From the NCBI GenBank assembly GCA_032718565.1, contig JAVGVS010000001.1, positions 3,742,196 through 3,806,195 on the forward strand: DNA of 64,000 bases, written 5' to 3'. Numbering within the stretch: position 1 is the first letter of the stretch; each line of letters starts with the position of its first letter. The DNA comes from Distichodus sexfasciatus. Lineage: Eukaryota > Chordata > Actinopteri > Characiformes > Distichodontidae. The notes under the pieces are model-generated. The model saw only the letters and a list, made by a program, of their open reading frames with translations, was not told where the DNA came from and did not search any database. Positions 35,416 to 48,168 of this stretch are shown one piece after another. The translations under genes were made by a program, and so were the position numbers.

Positions 35416-35694
35416 TATACACACACACACACACACACGCACACAAACACAGATTCATGGCTTGACCCTGCCTCTCATCTGAGTAGCTGCTGCACTCTGG
35501 TTAACAGCTTTTACTGTCTACTTAGGGTGTCACTGATCTGGACTCTGCTTTTTACTGCCCTATTTACACTCTTGCACACAGACACAGACACACACACATG
35601 CAACCACACACACACAGGCAGCAGTACCATGTCCCACTCAGCACAAATTGTTGAATTAAATTGTCTATGTTTATGTACAGCTCTGTAAAGAGGG

Positions 35695-35735
<41 letters not shown>

Positions 35736-35890
35736 AGTGTGTGAGTGTGACTTCAGCGAGCGTTGAAGGCTGACTGGGCTCAACTACAGAGCTGCAGTGG
35801 GTTTGGTGCCGATTACTCTGCAGATATTTTAGGGAGCTTTATGTCTCATAGTGTGCTTGGAGTACACACACACACACACACACAGTTTTG
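35416..35890. repeat. Cluster of CA/GT microsatellites
   Basis: Contains (CA)n at about 35419-35437, a CA-rich stretch at 35574-35615, an uninterrupted (GT)n at 35696-35733 and (CA)n at about 35865-35884, all within 500 bp. The CA and GT tracts could pair as long inverted repeats in RNA. Confidence 0.93.
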
Positions 35891-38800
35891 CAGCATTACC
35901 TGGCTTGTGGTTTTCAGTTGTCTAGTCATTAGACTTTGTTCTACCAGCTCTTTTGAGCTGTTAATTTGTGAATGTGGGAGAAGCTCTATGAGCTCACCAG
36001 CCCTTGCTGTTATTTACAGATGAGTGTGTGCTGGCCAAGGGTATGACGTTCTTTATGATTTATCATTACTGTAATAAGACAATTTGTTGCTGCAAATATG
36101 CATGACGGAAGCTTATGCTGTTACTCACACCCTGATGCTATGTAAAATATCTCTGAATGAAATCACTGGATTTTATTTAGACTTTTCAATTTAAGTAATT
36201 TTTTTTGTTCGCGGCACAACACACGACAGTATAGAACTGAAGGTGCAGTACAAGTTAGCGTTACTAGTTGATGGGGAATTTTGGCTGGGTTAAGCTTAGT
36301 CGTGGTATTTAAAAAAACAGTCCTTGGAGCTAATTTCCAAGGCACATATTAATCCCAGGCTTGGATTAAGAAGGTTAAACTAAAAGGATTTACTGAATCA
36401 GCAGCGCCAGCCACTTTGATTTGGTTTAGGTCAGGAGTGATTTACATGTAATCTGTGTGGGAAAAGTGTTAAGCCTGACTGGAGATTTGCCCCAACCTTT
36501 TTGGACCTTGTGCTTATTTAAAAGTGTACAACATTACTTACACTACAGGTTCCTAAAAGCTTTGGGTTATTATTAGCTATGTCTGCATTTCTTGGGGAAG
36601 TGACCCTTCAACCAAGTCAATACTTTTTTTTTTTTTTGTCTCCACTCCATGAAAAAGGTGCAAATCAGGGCTAAAATTCAGAGTCTCAGATCATTCTATA
36701 AGATTTCAAATTGTTATTTGTAATGAAGATGGTTATTTTTGATTAATTATTACTTTTGTAATGTATTTGTGTAATTTGAGTCATATATTGAGATATTTGC
36801 TGTAGCAAATTTAATTGAATTGTTCTGAGCACTTCCTACTTTAGCTACTGTGACTGTGTGTTTCCTCATCAGGCGTTTCATAATTGCACAACGGCCAAAT
36901 TTTTTTTTTTATTATTGCACTGGCTTGATGTCTGTGAATCAGCCCTGGTGCGTCTTAATTCTGGGAATCTCTTTTTAGAAAAAGCAGAATAACTGAAAGA
37001 TAAATGAAGTCTGGTCAGACTGCTTAACTGCCTTTCCGCTGAACTCCAGAGAGAAGGTGCAACTGAAGCATTAATAACCTTCTGTAAAAATCTCATCAGA
37101 AAACTGTAGGGGTGTGAACCGTGCGGAAAAAAACACACTCCACCTCTAAAACAACATGAGGAATTGAATTAAGTGAATCACAAATGTATATAATCACAAA
37201 TATCATAAGAAACAAACGCTTCACTCTCTGTCTTTCAGAATTGTCTCTTTTCTCTCCCTTTTCTAAGCCTATGTCTGAGATCTGAAGTACATTTGTGGGT
37301 AATGCACAGTGATGGTGTGGGTTTCATTCTGTCAGAATCACTCTGCACCTGACCTACATTTTGTGTTTTGTCCATTATTATGAGTAGATGTGATGTGAGC
37401 TGTGTAAACACTGAAAGACATGGTAGGAGTTTTGAAAGCAGCTGTAAAAGGAGGACATGCGTATATCATTTCAGAGAGGAGTCGAGCTCATTCTTTCAAA
37501 AGCTGATCAAACGACCTTGGCCTACGCCACAGGCGCTTTGTGTGGTTGTATGTTACACCCAAGCTTGCAGAATATTGAAGATGTTATATGATGTACACCT
37601 AACATCTGTCTCTGAAGACTTGGATTTACAGACAGTCATTACTGGGATATGTAAGAGGTGAAAGCAAATATGTAGGATTTTGGGTGTTTTTTTTTTTTTT
37701 TTTTAGGAAATACAGTACTGCTGTTCCCACAAAGCAAATTGTTTTTGTTTTATCAAACTTGCTATTTAACTTTTAGAAGTACCTTTGGAGTGCCATCACG
37801 TCACTTTAATCTTTAACTCCTGGCTCCTAGTCCATTAGGACTGACCTGACCAGGCCTCGAGCTGCAAATCTTGACCCTTGGAAATGTAGTGAGATCTCCA
37901 GGTTGTGAATGCAAAGATCTAATTGTTGCCAACAGGAAATCCATGTTGTTATTTCTGTGTTCAGTGTGAAAAGTCGACTAGCTGACATTATGATGGGGTT
38001 AAGTTTAAGGATAACCTGTTCCGTGTTGGTATTGTGTTACTCATAGACAATTGTAAATCGGGCCAAGTGAAAGACAGAATGTTTCATTCATCATGGCACT
38101 GTAAATGACTTCACCATGTGACTTTTTATATTCAGGAAGAGCTTAAAAGCACATGCTCAGTTAATTTAATTCCTCATTGAGAAGGAAAGAGTTTAGGTTT
38201 GGTGTTTGTCAATTGATACTTTGTTTTATGACCAAAAGAGAGCATGATGAATTAAGCCATCGACCACACTGTGTAGGATTGGAATTAGCTGGAGCTGGTT
38301 TATTCATTTATTTAGTGATAATTGTATGCACATGTATGTCCACAAAGACCAGAGCAGCATGTTGGAGTCGTATGTTCTGTAAATTCCGCTGTACTTGGTT
38401 TGAAAAGAACAAGGAGTGGGTGCTGTGTTTAAGTCATAAGGCTGACTGTAATGAACCCCAGGGCTGTTTTCATGTAATTTTTTTCCCGACACCATTTTTT
38501 CCAAAGCTCATTTTGTGAAATCAACCCTTTGTAACCTTCTGGGTTTTAAATGCTTTGCAGAGTGTAACCAGAAAATTCCTGTGCTGTGCATTATTATTTT
38601 GCTGTATGGACAGGCTGCACACAGAACAAGGTCTATTCATTATGAATGCAAATTTCACACATTAAGGAAATTGAAGGATATTCTGGGTCACATTACACTG
38701 AGATAATTACTGTCTGTTTGCTGCATCAAAATAAAAAAAAATCATATTTTGTTTTCAAGAATTCATTGGTGAAATGTTTTGGGGTGTAATCCGTTGTTGT

Positions 38801-40380
38801 GCGTAGGCACATTGTTCTTTATCATTTTTGCATGATGCTTAAAATGCAACAAAGCTGCATTAATTATTAATGCTCAAATAAGTTCTGAATGTGGGTTATG
38901 TTTAGATTACATGTGGCATTTAATGTTATTGATGGTGGAAGAACAGGACGACTGGATTGATTTATGTAGAGTGTGTGTTTAAGTGCAGTTGCATTAGGCT
39001 GTGCTGTGCATCGCTGCATGTGACCTCAGTTCCACCATGAGAAAAGGCACTGTTACTGTTGGACATTCATGTTCATACAAATGTGCTCTTTCATGTGTGC
39101 TTAATATAAAGGCTAATTCAATTATGCAGCACTATTAGGACATGTTAACTTGGAGCCCTAAATTATTAGCATGCCATGAATTTGATTTGAAGTCCATTAT
39201 CATGTTGTTAATGTCATGCCAATATAGTTGCCTCTGGTTTCTGAAATGTTCAATGTGTCAGATTGGTTTGTTTGATTCAGGAATGGCAGGATGTCGTTCT
39301 CTATGTTTGAGTTAATAGCAGTACTTTTATTAGACAGTTTATATAAATTGTGTTGATCAGGCAAAACTCACTGCTGTGGGTTATGTTCTTCAGTGTTCCC
39401 CTGTGGTGGTCCCTGAGGGTAAATTACATATACACATATAGAGTCTCAATGCTCATGTGATGAGGGACTAGACATTTTTAGTACTTTCTATTATATAATA
39501 TAGAATTAAAATATTCTGTCTTACTACTATCATTGGTGATCCAGTGATAGTAGTAATATAACAGATTTTATCCATCTCTCCTCTTATATTAATAGTTTAA
39601 TAAGCTAAGGCTTTGTTAGCAACTACTTTCTGTTTCCTAAACTGATGTTCCCTTAAAAACCAACCACCTCTAAACTACAGTTCTTGTTCTTCTTTTTAAA
39701 GCTTCTAAAAGATGCGCACAATGCGGGGAAAAGGGTTTCCCTTCTTGTCCTTGTCCTTGTCGTGCGTTGTTCTTCATATGTAATTCTGCTAGTGCTACTC
39801 TCAAATTCTCTAAGGACACACATTTGTTTTGTCCTTCAGACTGTATTATGACTTTGTTGCTAAGCTTTGCTCCAGACTGCAACTGTGAATTACTTTTTCA
39901 TCCAGTATATTTCTCAAGTAATGATTCAATAAGGTTTTGCTGCCATGCATTGGAAAGAAAATAAGTGTTAAGTGAAACACTGTTTGTAATACCAATTCAC
40001 CAATCAAGGGAGAATTTCATTTATATTGCTATTGACACCCTTCCATTCTAATAATTCTTGTAGTCTTTTTGCTAATGATATAAAACAAAACGAATGCAAC
40101 CCCCTATTAAATTATTTGTCACTGAAATTGTAGACATGGTGTCAGACGAAAATACCACATGGAACTCCATATTTCATCTGTTTACTTTCTCTTTCTTCTG
40201 TCTCATCTATTCAGCTGCATTAACTGAAGTTTTTCTTTTAAGCAAAATGATATAAGCCTAATGGTATTCAACAGTCCTTGGAAGAACTTCCTGCAAATTT
40301 TCTGACCTTCACACTCTGTTCTAAACCTACATGCAGCTTTAATCCTAATGTGAAATGAAAGCATTACCGCAAATGAAGGG
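35891..40380. other. baz2b intron 1, A+T-rich part, no gene recognised
   Basis: No exon, SINE or other known element recognised. Poly-T runs occur near 36626-36638 and 37687-37704, and a strong hairpin near 39521. Confidence 0.55.
39521..39556. other. 16-bp stem hairpin with TGAT loop
   Basis: The arm ttactactatcattgg (39521-39536) pairs with ccagtgatagtagtaa (39541-39556), with one mismatch that would be a G-U wobble in RNA, around a 4-nt loop. Confidence 0.88.
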
Positions 40381-40384
40381 TGCA

Positions 40385-41200
40385 TCATCTTGAATGAGAT
40401 TTTAATTACCCAGCCAGCCCCATGGCAGCATGGGAGAGGGTCGAAGCCAGAAACATCCAGTTGTCCAAACAGGAGAAGACGACAGAGCGTGTGTGGCCCG
40501 CAGGCTTTATTTAGCCACTATTGAACATGAGCTCATTTTCCCAGGATTTCTATTGTGCTCAGTAAAAAGAGACAGCGCAGAGACGTACCTGCCCCCTCTT
40601 CCTGCCTTTAGGGTTCAAGAGTGATTCTTTCCTGCCACCTGCAACTAGTCTGCTACTTAATGGGTGTTGTAGGTTTTACCATTTTTTGTTAACATTTAAA
40701 GTAAAATAAAATAAAAATCATTTAAGGTTTACAGATACATAGTACCTATGTGATTAATAGAGAAGAAATTGTTGGATTACGTCTTACAACAAAGAATTTG
40801 CTTTGCCGTTAATGTACAATCCAAACATCCAATTTGGAATCACGGCTGTATAAACTGCGGTGTGCTTTGGTGTTGCAGCGAGTAAAATGTCCAATTTAAG
40901 ATGTTATCACTAAATAATACGATTTAATGTGCTTTGAAACATGTATTCATTCGGTGGCATTAATGCATCAGTCCCTCTCATCTTCTCCATCTTTCTCTCC
41001 GTGTCTCGCCCTTCCTCCAGCCTAATGAGAGATTTTTAGTGGCGATGACATTGCTGTGGTTAAGAGTGTGAATTAGAGGAGGGAGCGAGGGCCCCAGGGG
41101 GCGGCTGGTTTTCCGCTGCACTGCAGAATGAGGCATAACCTTTGCGTAGGCAAACCTCTTCCCGCCTTTAATCTGTATCTCCTTCTGATAGACTGTGATT
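40385..41200. promoter_or_regulatory. Candidate conserved noncoding block H
   Basis: Complex segments such as gagattttaattacccagcc, gcctaatgagagatttttag and ggcgatgacattgctgtggt stand out from A/T-rich flanks. Appearance only. Confidence 0.3.
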
Positions 41201-41479
41201 GCATAGATTTATAGTTTAACACCTTTACCTATTCTCATGCAGCTGAAGTCTTTACTGATCATCTCTGTTTCACTTAGAAATTTCATATATGAACTACTAA
41301 GGAGCCGTAAGAAGAAAACAGATTCTGTAAGCGTTTATCTGCTCCCACTTCACATAATAGCGTAGCATGGGAAAGTCTCTAGAAATTCAACCTCAGCTTT
41401 GTATAAGAAGCCCTAAAAGCACATCAGAATGTAGGAACCTCTTGAGAGCATACAAATATTCTCTTTCCTAACACAGAAG

Positions 41480-42290
41480 CGTTTAGGATTACAGAGGAGG
41501 GCTGGGCCACGCTTGCAGGCGGGTCCTCCTGGAAACCCTTATTGTTCCAGCAGTCTCTCCTCTTTTTGTCTTCCCTTTCAAATGCGTGTCATCTGCATTA
41601 TGCATATCAGCGCTGAAAGACTCCACTCAGATGCCTAGTGGAGGGTCTGTGCTCTCTCCCCCCCACCCCACCCCCCGATTCTACTCCCATCTTCCCTTCT
41701 CTGGCCCTCTTTCAGCATCCCTCCCTTCAGCTGAATTTGTACAACTCTTTCAGCATGTCAGCCACGCTGCACCTTGTTCCGAGGCGCAGCTAAAACGATC
41801 ATCAGTTCAGCAACAGCTACTCCAACAGGCGTGAGCATGGAATATCGGCTGGCTTCTAAATAAATAAGCCGCGTTCAGCACGGCTCCTGCTCGTAGTGCA
41901 GGCTAATTACCGTAGTGATCTTTAGAACAATATTGCCAAACCCGCCGAGCTGAATTGCGGAGTTTATTAGTGCGGAGTGTGTGTGCTGTATTAATCTGTT
42001 CTCTGCTTTTGATTAAAATGAAATTGAGTGTTTGTGCTCCTGTTTCATGGCCCTTATGTGGATATTATGTCTTCATATTTTGCTATCAGCTGCAGATAAT
42101 CATGCTGATGTCGCCGGAGGGGGCGAAACGATTTCTAGAACCATTTAGGGGTAAACAAGAAGGGAGAGAAGAGCGTTTGCATCGTTTACAGCAATAGCAT
42201 GTTGTTATTGTCTCTTTAACAAGAGCTTACTGCTCTCTTCACAGGGACAATGAATTTCATAGCTGAGTACATTAGTGTGCGTGAATGGCT
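41480..42290. promoter_or_regulatory. Candidate conserved noncoding block I
   Basis: Complex sequence including gtcatctgcattatgcatat, gtgcaggctaattaccgtag and gctgcagataatcatgctga, with homeodomain- and POU-like words. A C-run (41659-41675) interrupts it. Confidence 0.33.
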
Positions 42291-43789
42291 GCAGTCACCA
42301 TGTTTACTGTTAAGAAATTATGTTTAGAAGAAACGGGCTTCTGGATGCATTTCACTGCAATTTGGTCTGAAATTAAATCTTAAAGGCATCACCTCTTCTC
42401 AGAATAAGACACCTAAGAGAAAAGTGAGTGGATTGCTTTGTACTGGATGACAGCAGTCATGTTTAATGAAGGATTTTGAACATTTTTGTTGGAGTAAATC
42501 TTTTAATGAGAAGATCTCAGCGTTCATGCCGGTGTGCTGTCCACTCTGTGTGATTTGGGGCTGGATTTGACGGCGGTGTGGTGTGAAACCACAGTGGATA
42601 GTTATTGGGTTGCACGCCATTAATGCTGTGTGTGTCGTGAAAGAAACCAGTGTGACATTTTCAGACAAATCGATTTCTGTATCATGTCTTCTTTTTTTTC
42701 CCCATGCTGCCTTTCTTTTCCACCCCTCCTGTGTCTCTAGTTTGCTTTTCATCTTTGCTAGCTTCGCTTTGTTCCCCCCCCTCCTCCTCCATTCTCCCTA
42801 CCTCTCGCCTGCATGTGAAATATGCAGGGCTGCGTTTTTCATATCTAACGTGTGCCACTGATGTGGCAGGCACATCCGTGCCTCCGGGAGCGTGTGTGCG
42901 TGCGGGTGCGGGTGTATACGGTGGGGTGTGGGTGTGTAAAAGCACATGTGTGTGATGTGGACTTGGTCTGCTTTTCCCCCTCTGATCCCACAAACATTTC
43001 TGCTCTGGGTCCCGTGAAGGCCAGCTGCGTTCCTCACTGCCTGTGCCTCTCTCTCAGTTTGCACCATTTATCAGAGCCAGACACACACACACACACGTGC
43101 ACGCACACACGTGCACTCACACTGAATTACTTGCAGGCTTTATGAAGCTCCCTCTCAAAGAGATATACACATCCCATCAAATGGTTACGATGCAGTGGCT
43201 ACCTTAAGTGCAGTCTGTGATTCACCCAGCCAGAGAGACACGGGAGATCTGCTGCTCTACTGTCAGGCTCAGTGTTGGACCGGCCTTCAGCAGCCCATGA
43301 ATGAAATTAAAATATGTAAAGGTTATATTGGAACTTCTGACAAAAATGTACAAAACCCTTCATTAAACGCGACTTCTGGAAAGAAGGCTCAAACTGAATC
43401 TTTTGATGCCGTTGGGCCCATTCACCTTTCTTAAGAAGAACGTTGTAATTAAATCCCACATGAAGACTTTGATATTCACCTGATTTTCCTATTTGAGATC
43501 CGTTCTTGGGTATGAATTTGCTCTATTTGCAATTCTACAATTTTATAATAAACTATTTAAATGTCTAAACTTTCATAAGCGCAAATTTAAGAAGAAAAGT
43601 AAGTTCACGTAGGCCTGCTTTTGTGAGCCGACGTCTTAATGCCTCATACCGTCTTTCATCATTTGTTCAATTATTGAGATGCTGATTTTTAAGTCATGTT
43701 ACCCAACTGGGCAGCAATGAGGAAACAAGTGTGTATTTTAAACTTATAAGAAGTCATGAAGTGACTTCTCCACCAAACCAGCTGCAGAT

Positions 43790-44180
43790 GAATTGTGTTT
43801 TTCGCCTGCTTTACGCCCATCTCAACCCAGCACTTTGCTTCAGAGTGTAGCTGCTCTCAGATCTGTCCCACGCTGATCCACCACGGCTTGCCGAGCAGAC
43901 GCACTTGGTTAGCCATCATTTGGGCCGCAGTGGAAAGTGGCCATGTGTTTCCGTTCAAGCCTCCGGCGCATGATTTCATTAGTCTCGCAGCACATGGAGA
44001 GACGGAAGACAGGGCCGTGAGAGAGAGACTCGACGGACGCTCCTGTGTTTAAGGAGATCTGGAACTCCTGCTTCCTGTAAAGAGCACTCGTCAGCTCCTC
44101 TCCTCTTTTTGCTCTCGTCTTTTCATCTCTCCTGTCTCTCATCTGGCTGAGTGACCTGGGCAGACGGAGCTGCTGATGAG
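43790..44180. promoter_or_regulatory. Candidate conserved noncoding block J
   Basis: G+C-richer complex sequence (gttagccatcatttgggccg; ccggcgcatgatttcattag), followed by a (GGA)n tract at about 44216-44243. Confidence 0.28.
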
Positions 44181-44215
44181 GTCCTGTTTGATCCTGATGG
44201 AACACTTTATGGGAG

Positions 44216-44243
44216 AAGGAGGAGGAGGAGGAGGAAGAGGAGG
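44216..44243 (+). repeat. (GGA)n purine microsatellite
   Basis: Eight or so GGA/GAA units. Confidence 0.9.
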
Positions 44244-45107
44244 GCAGGGGACGGCTCCTGTAACTCCGCTGTTCTTCAGTTTCACTTGGAGCATTCTGCT
44301 TTCATGGGTCTGTGTTAGAGCAACACAATGCAGATAATCACTGAGGCCTGTGTGCCATCTGCAAAGTGGGATGTGCTTTTTTTTGTGGAAGTGGTCCGAT
44401 AGCTATGGTGTGTGAGTTTCTGGTTGACATACTGTGATCCTAGTGCTCCATCCTTCTAGAGAGCAAGAGCAAAATTTACTCCTCCATTTTTCTCCTTCAC
44501 TTACTTGCCGTCTCCAGGTGCACCTGCATGACAGATTTGCACGGCAATAATGTGTTTTAGCAGATTTTTAAAAAGAATGGCTGTAGTCATCCAGCAAAGG
44601 TTGTGAGGCTAATCTGAAACAGTGAGAGGTCTGTAGCGTTCTGACTTTAATAAGATTTAGCGTCTGTGTTACCAAACATCAAATAGATGTTAACTAATTT
44701 TGTGTATGTGTGAGCGAGAGATTGTGGAGAAGGCAGAGAGAAAGATGAGTGTGTGATTCAATAGTACTGTTCCACGCTGATGACTATGTTGTGGGATTAT
44801 CACTGTTAGTGCCAGCCATCTGTTATACTGCCGGAGCACAGAAACAAAACACACACACAAACACACATACATACACGTCAGCTCCATTACGGGGGGGAAA
44901 ACTGACCATCTATCTTTGAGTCAGCCTCCTACGCACATTATTAAAGATTAGTTGGGAATGGTGCCACTTTTTCCAAAGCACAATGATCCCAGAGTAGCAG
45001 TTTGGAAAGAAATTCAGCTGAATGTTCTTGTTAGTGTTATTAGAAATGTTGTGTTCATGGTATTGTGTGAGTTGCACTTGTAAACACTTTTAGGTGCACA
45101 TTGCAGG

Positions 45108-45302
45108 GTCGGTAGGGGCGGTGGTGGTCTAGTGGTTGGGGTACCTTCCTCTAAATCAAGAAACTGTGGGTTTGAAACCTACCTCCAGCACTTTCATTTT
45201 TTGGTCACTAAGCAAGACCTTTAACCTCAAGTTGCACTCAGGAGACTTTCCTTAAAATTAGTCACCCTGGATAATAACGTCTGCTAAAATGCTGTATATG
45301 TG
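45108..45302 (+). repeat. tRNA-derived SINE, copy 2
   Basis: The A box tggtctagtgg and B box ggtttgaaacc are both recognisable about 40 bp apart, as in a tRNA-derived polymerase III promoter. They are followed by ctccagcac, a decayed cactaagcaagacctttaac/ctcaagttgcac core and a tail ggataataacgtctgctaaa, which is typical of teleost SINE/LINE tails. It is the same family as the copy near 19720 and is not a functional tRNA. Confidence 0.85.
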
Positions 45303-46185
45303 ATGTTTGATGGCTCAATGTTTGATTACAGGCTTACAGCAGGTTAAGGTTAACCAAATAGAAACTCCAGTGTGACGGTCAGGACAGACCTTCAGATTAA
45401 GGTGCAACATTTTTGGTAAAATGTTTGCATTGCATATTCTGTCAACTTTAATTGGCTAAAAATGAGTGCAGCTGTTTTTAACTGTGCTATAAACTTAAGC
45501 TATAAAAGTTGCTTAATAAAGGCAGTTACAAAAGAATTGTTGGCTGTTTTCTGAATGTCTTTTTTTGAAAAACAGATTTGAATGTGTTGTTTACATGAAA
45601 AGATAACAGGGATCATAGTTTTGTGGTTAACAGTGGAACTGAGATCATTATAAAACCATGAGACATCACAAGATAACAGCACATTTCTTAAACAATTAAA
45701 TTATTTGACTCTAAATAAGTGTGTTCACGTAATGCCCTTTGTAAACATTATGACCACTTACCTAGTGCTGTTGGCTGTCTTTGCTGAGAGGTGCAGATGC
45801 AGTGGCTCAGATATCCATCACATCTCTGATCTGTGCTGGAGCGACGCCTTGAATCTTTTTCCACTGACAATTTGAAAACCACAAACTTCCATCATGACAT
45901 TGATTGTGGAGTCACTGTCAATAAAATGATCTATGGTTACATATATTCCGCAGTAGCATTTTTGTTGGTTTGTAACAGATTGGATGACCTTTGTTGACAT
46001 TGATAAGTTTTGTTTTCCATACCCTGCTAATAGGTCCTGCTAATTTTTCCCCTCTCCTGATCACTTTTAGTAATTCCAAAATTGCCTAATCCCAAGCCGG
46101 TTTTGCCTCTGTGGTTGGGATGTAACAGTACAATCAGTAGAGGCTTCTGCATATGTCATGTAGTAGTTTGGGAGCCAGTCATATG
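45303..46185. other. baz2b intron 1, nothing recognised
   Basis: A+T-rich sequence between the SINE and the R1 repeat. No exon or known element. Confidence 0.6.
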
Positions 46186-46405
46186 AAAGTGAAAGTGAGT
46201 ATTTGTCATTGTGAAAACACCACACCACAGCACGGAGTGCACCACAATGAAATGTGACCTGCATTTGACCCATCCGTGAAGGAGCAGTGGGCAGCTGACA
46301 TGGGCGGCGTCCGGGGAGCAGTGCTTGGGGACGGCATCTTGCTCATGAGGTACCTTGCTCACACTACCTACTGCCCCGGTAGCTCTGAGGTAGCAGTCTC
46401 TATTT
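46186..46405 (+). repeat. Short interspersed repeat, family R1, longest copy
   Basis: Runs from aaagtgaaagtgagtatttg through the cacaccacagcacggagtgc block and atttgacccatccgtgaagg to ggcgtccggggagcagtgct and tcatgaggtaccttgctcac. It matches the reverse copy near 6033 over its 3' half and the forward copy near 7681 over its 5' half. Confidence 0.82.
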
Positions 46406-48058
46406 TAGATACATGGGGAAAATGTTTTTGCTTATCAGTTTATATTACTATGTATTAGTCTTTACTACTTGACACGTCTGCTACACAAAAAGTTTTGTCA
46501 CAATTGCAGTTAACAGTTTTGTTTTCTTAACTAAACATTTTTCACCTTCAGTTTTCATAATATTTTACCACATCTGAATGATTAGTCGTTTTCACGATCA
46601 TTATTTTAGTAATGCAAAATATGTAAAAGTAAAAAAGCAAACTGTATCTGGCATTTTGAATAAAGCTGCATATTGATCTACTGTACATGTACACTTGATG
46701 AGCTGTGAGCCAAGTTTAGTTCTCCAAATTGGCCTGTAGTGTTTCCAGAGTTGACTGGAGAAATGTTTTAAAACATGTCATTGACCTTAAGCATGCTGGG
46801 CTCAGCAAACCTCATTAGGTAATTTATAGAATTTTGCAGGTCAGCAACACCAAGTGTAACTCAATTACAGTTTTCATTAGCAATCCTTGAAATGCAGAAA
46901 TGACTCAACAGCCAGTTTTAACTGGTCTCCATTTCACGTTTGCTTAATGCATAATTATACATACACACATGCATGTTATTAGCAGCGAAGGTGTGTGATT
47001 TTACATTCTGTAATCTGTGTATGTCAGACAGAATTGTAATTATGATTTGTGTGTGTTTGTGTGTAAGGGCTGTTGGTGTTTTAGCCTGTTAAGATGTTTG
47101 TGTTTCCCTCTCTAACAAAGCCTTCTGTATCACTTGTTCAAAGTGAGGAGGGAATGCATGTGGGCAAGTGGAAGTGTGTGCGAGAGACGTGGATGTATGA
47201 GCGATACACACCCACACCCACACAGTAGTTAATATGCAGCTTGCTACCTTTGTGTCAGTCTGTGTTTCTGCTGCAGTGAGACTCCCACTCTGCATGTATA
47301 CGTGTGATCATACAATATCGTAAGCCTATGGGCGACATCCAGCCCGGAGCTGAGTTAAAGGGAGTTTTTACACACACAAAGAAACACATGCAGTGATGCA
47401 CCAATATGCTTGTAAACTCAAATTAAGCAGATACAAATCTTTGTGTTCTGCAAATGACTATAGAGAGCTCAAAGTTCGATATTATGGTGTCTGTTACTTC
47501 CTTGTTTTTCTTGAGCTGTAGGCCCTGTAATATAGCTTTTGGGAGAAGTCGAAGTAAGAGTTTTTTTTCCATCCTTCTTAACAATTCAGCCTCAAGCAAG
47601 TTTCCTTATTGCATTGTCGGTGCCATTGTTGCACAAACACTTCACTCTGACTCTGGTTGGCAAAGTTATGACAATTGACCAACCATAAAACCATAAACTA
47701 ATCATGAACAAGTCAACACACGGCTGCCTTTCTGAGTTTGTTAGGATCATTTATTACCATGATTATTGCAAAAAAGTTCCTTGTGAAGTGCAGTACAGAT
47801 TTTCGTGGTACTTGCTGGAGATTAATAAAAATGGCATTTGTTGATAAACTGTTAGCATTTATCTTAGCCTACCCATCACCTCACAAGCAGACACCTCCAG
47901 TGTTGAAACGGTCAGCTGCATGAGTGCGCTGTGGGGTGATGCAGGGCTTTCCTCTGGTCGTAGCTGTGACATTGCTGGTTGGGTCCTATATTGGTTGTGA
48001 GTGCATCCAAATTGTAATAGTGTTTTTATTGACCTGTTTTGTTTGTACTGTTTTGCAG
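46406..48058. other. baz2b intron 1, 3' end
   Basis: A+T-rich sequence leading to the acceptor of the first coding exon. No exon recognised; short CA/GT tracts near 47050 and 47210. Confidence 0.55.
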
Positions 48059-48163
48059 GTATGGAGTCTGGAGAGAGATTAGCATCCCCTACCCACCCCC
48101 AGCCATCCATCAGACCCAGTGCCCCACCCTCTGCCTCTTCACCAAACCCAACAAGCAAGAGTG
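48059..48163 (+). CDS. baz2b: baz2b coding exon 1 (start codon)
   Basis: The acceptor is gtactgttttgcag. Two untranslated bases precede ATG at 48061, in context aggtATGg. It encodes MESGERLASPTHPQPSIRPS through NPTSKSG and ends in phase 1 at AGTG|gtgaga. The start agrees with BAZ2B, and no in-frame ATG lies upstream in the exon. Confidence 0.92.
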
Positions 48164-48168
48164 GTGAG

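Larger units (their letters stand above)
20744..48058 (+). other. baz2b: baz2b first intron (27.3 kb), possibly holding further 5'UTR exons
   Basis: Bounded by the donor at 20744 and the acceptor ttttgcag at 48051-48058. No protein-coding exon of another gene was recognised on either strand. The content is a mix of microsatellites, a SINE, one R1 repeat, poly-T and pyrimidine runs, and several complex blocks listed separately. Long open frames here, such as both strands of 33504-34029, lack any family resemblance. Confidence 0.55.

Noticed and set aside
42583..43145. Several overlapping frames of 80-103 codons
   Set aside because: They arise from CT-rich and CA/GT-rich sequence; proteins are runs of H/T or V/C.
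45121..45185. Functional tRNA gene
   Set aside because: A and B boxes are present, but the flanking arms do not pair into a cloverleaf by eye and a SINE core and tail follow, so it is a tRNA-derived SINE.
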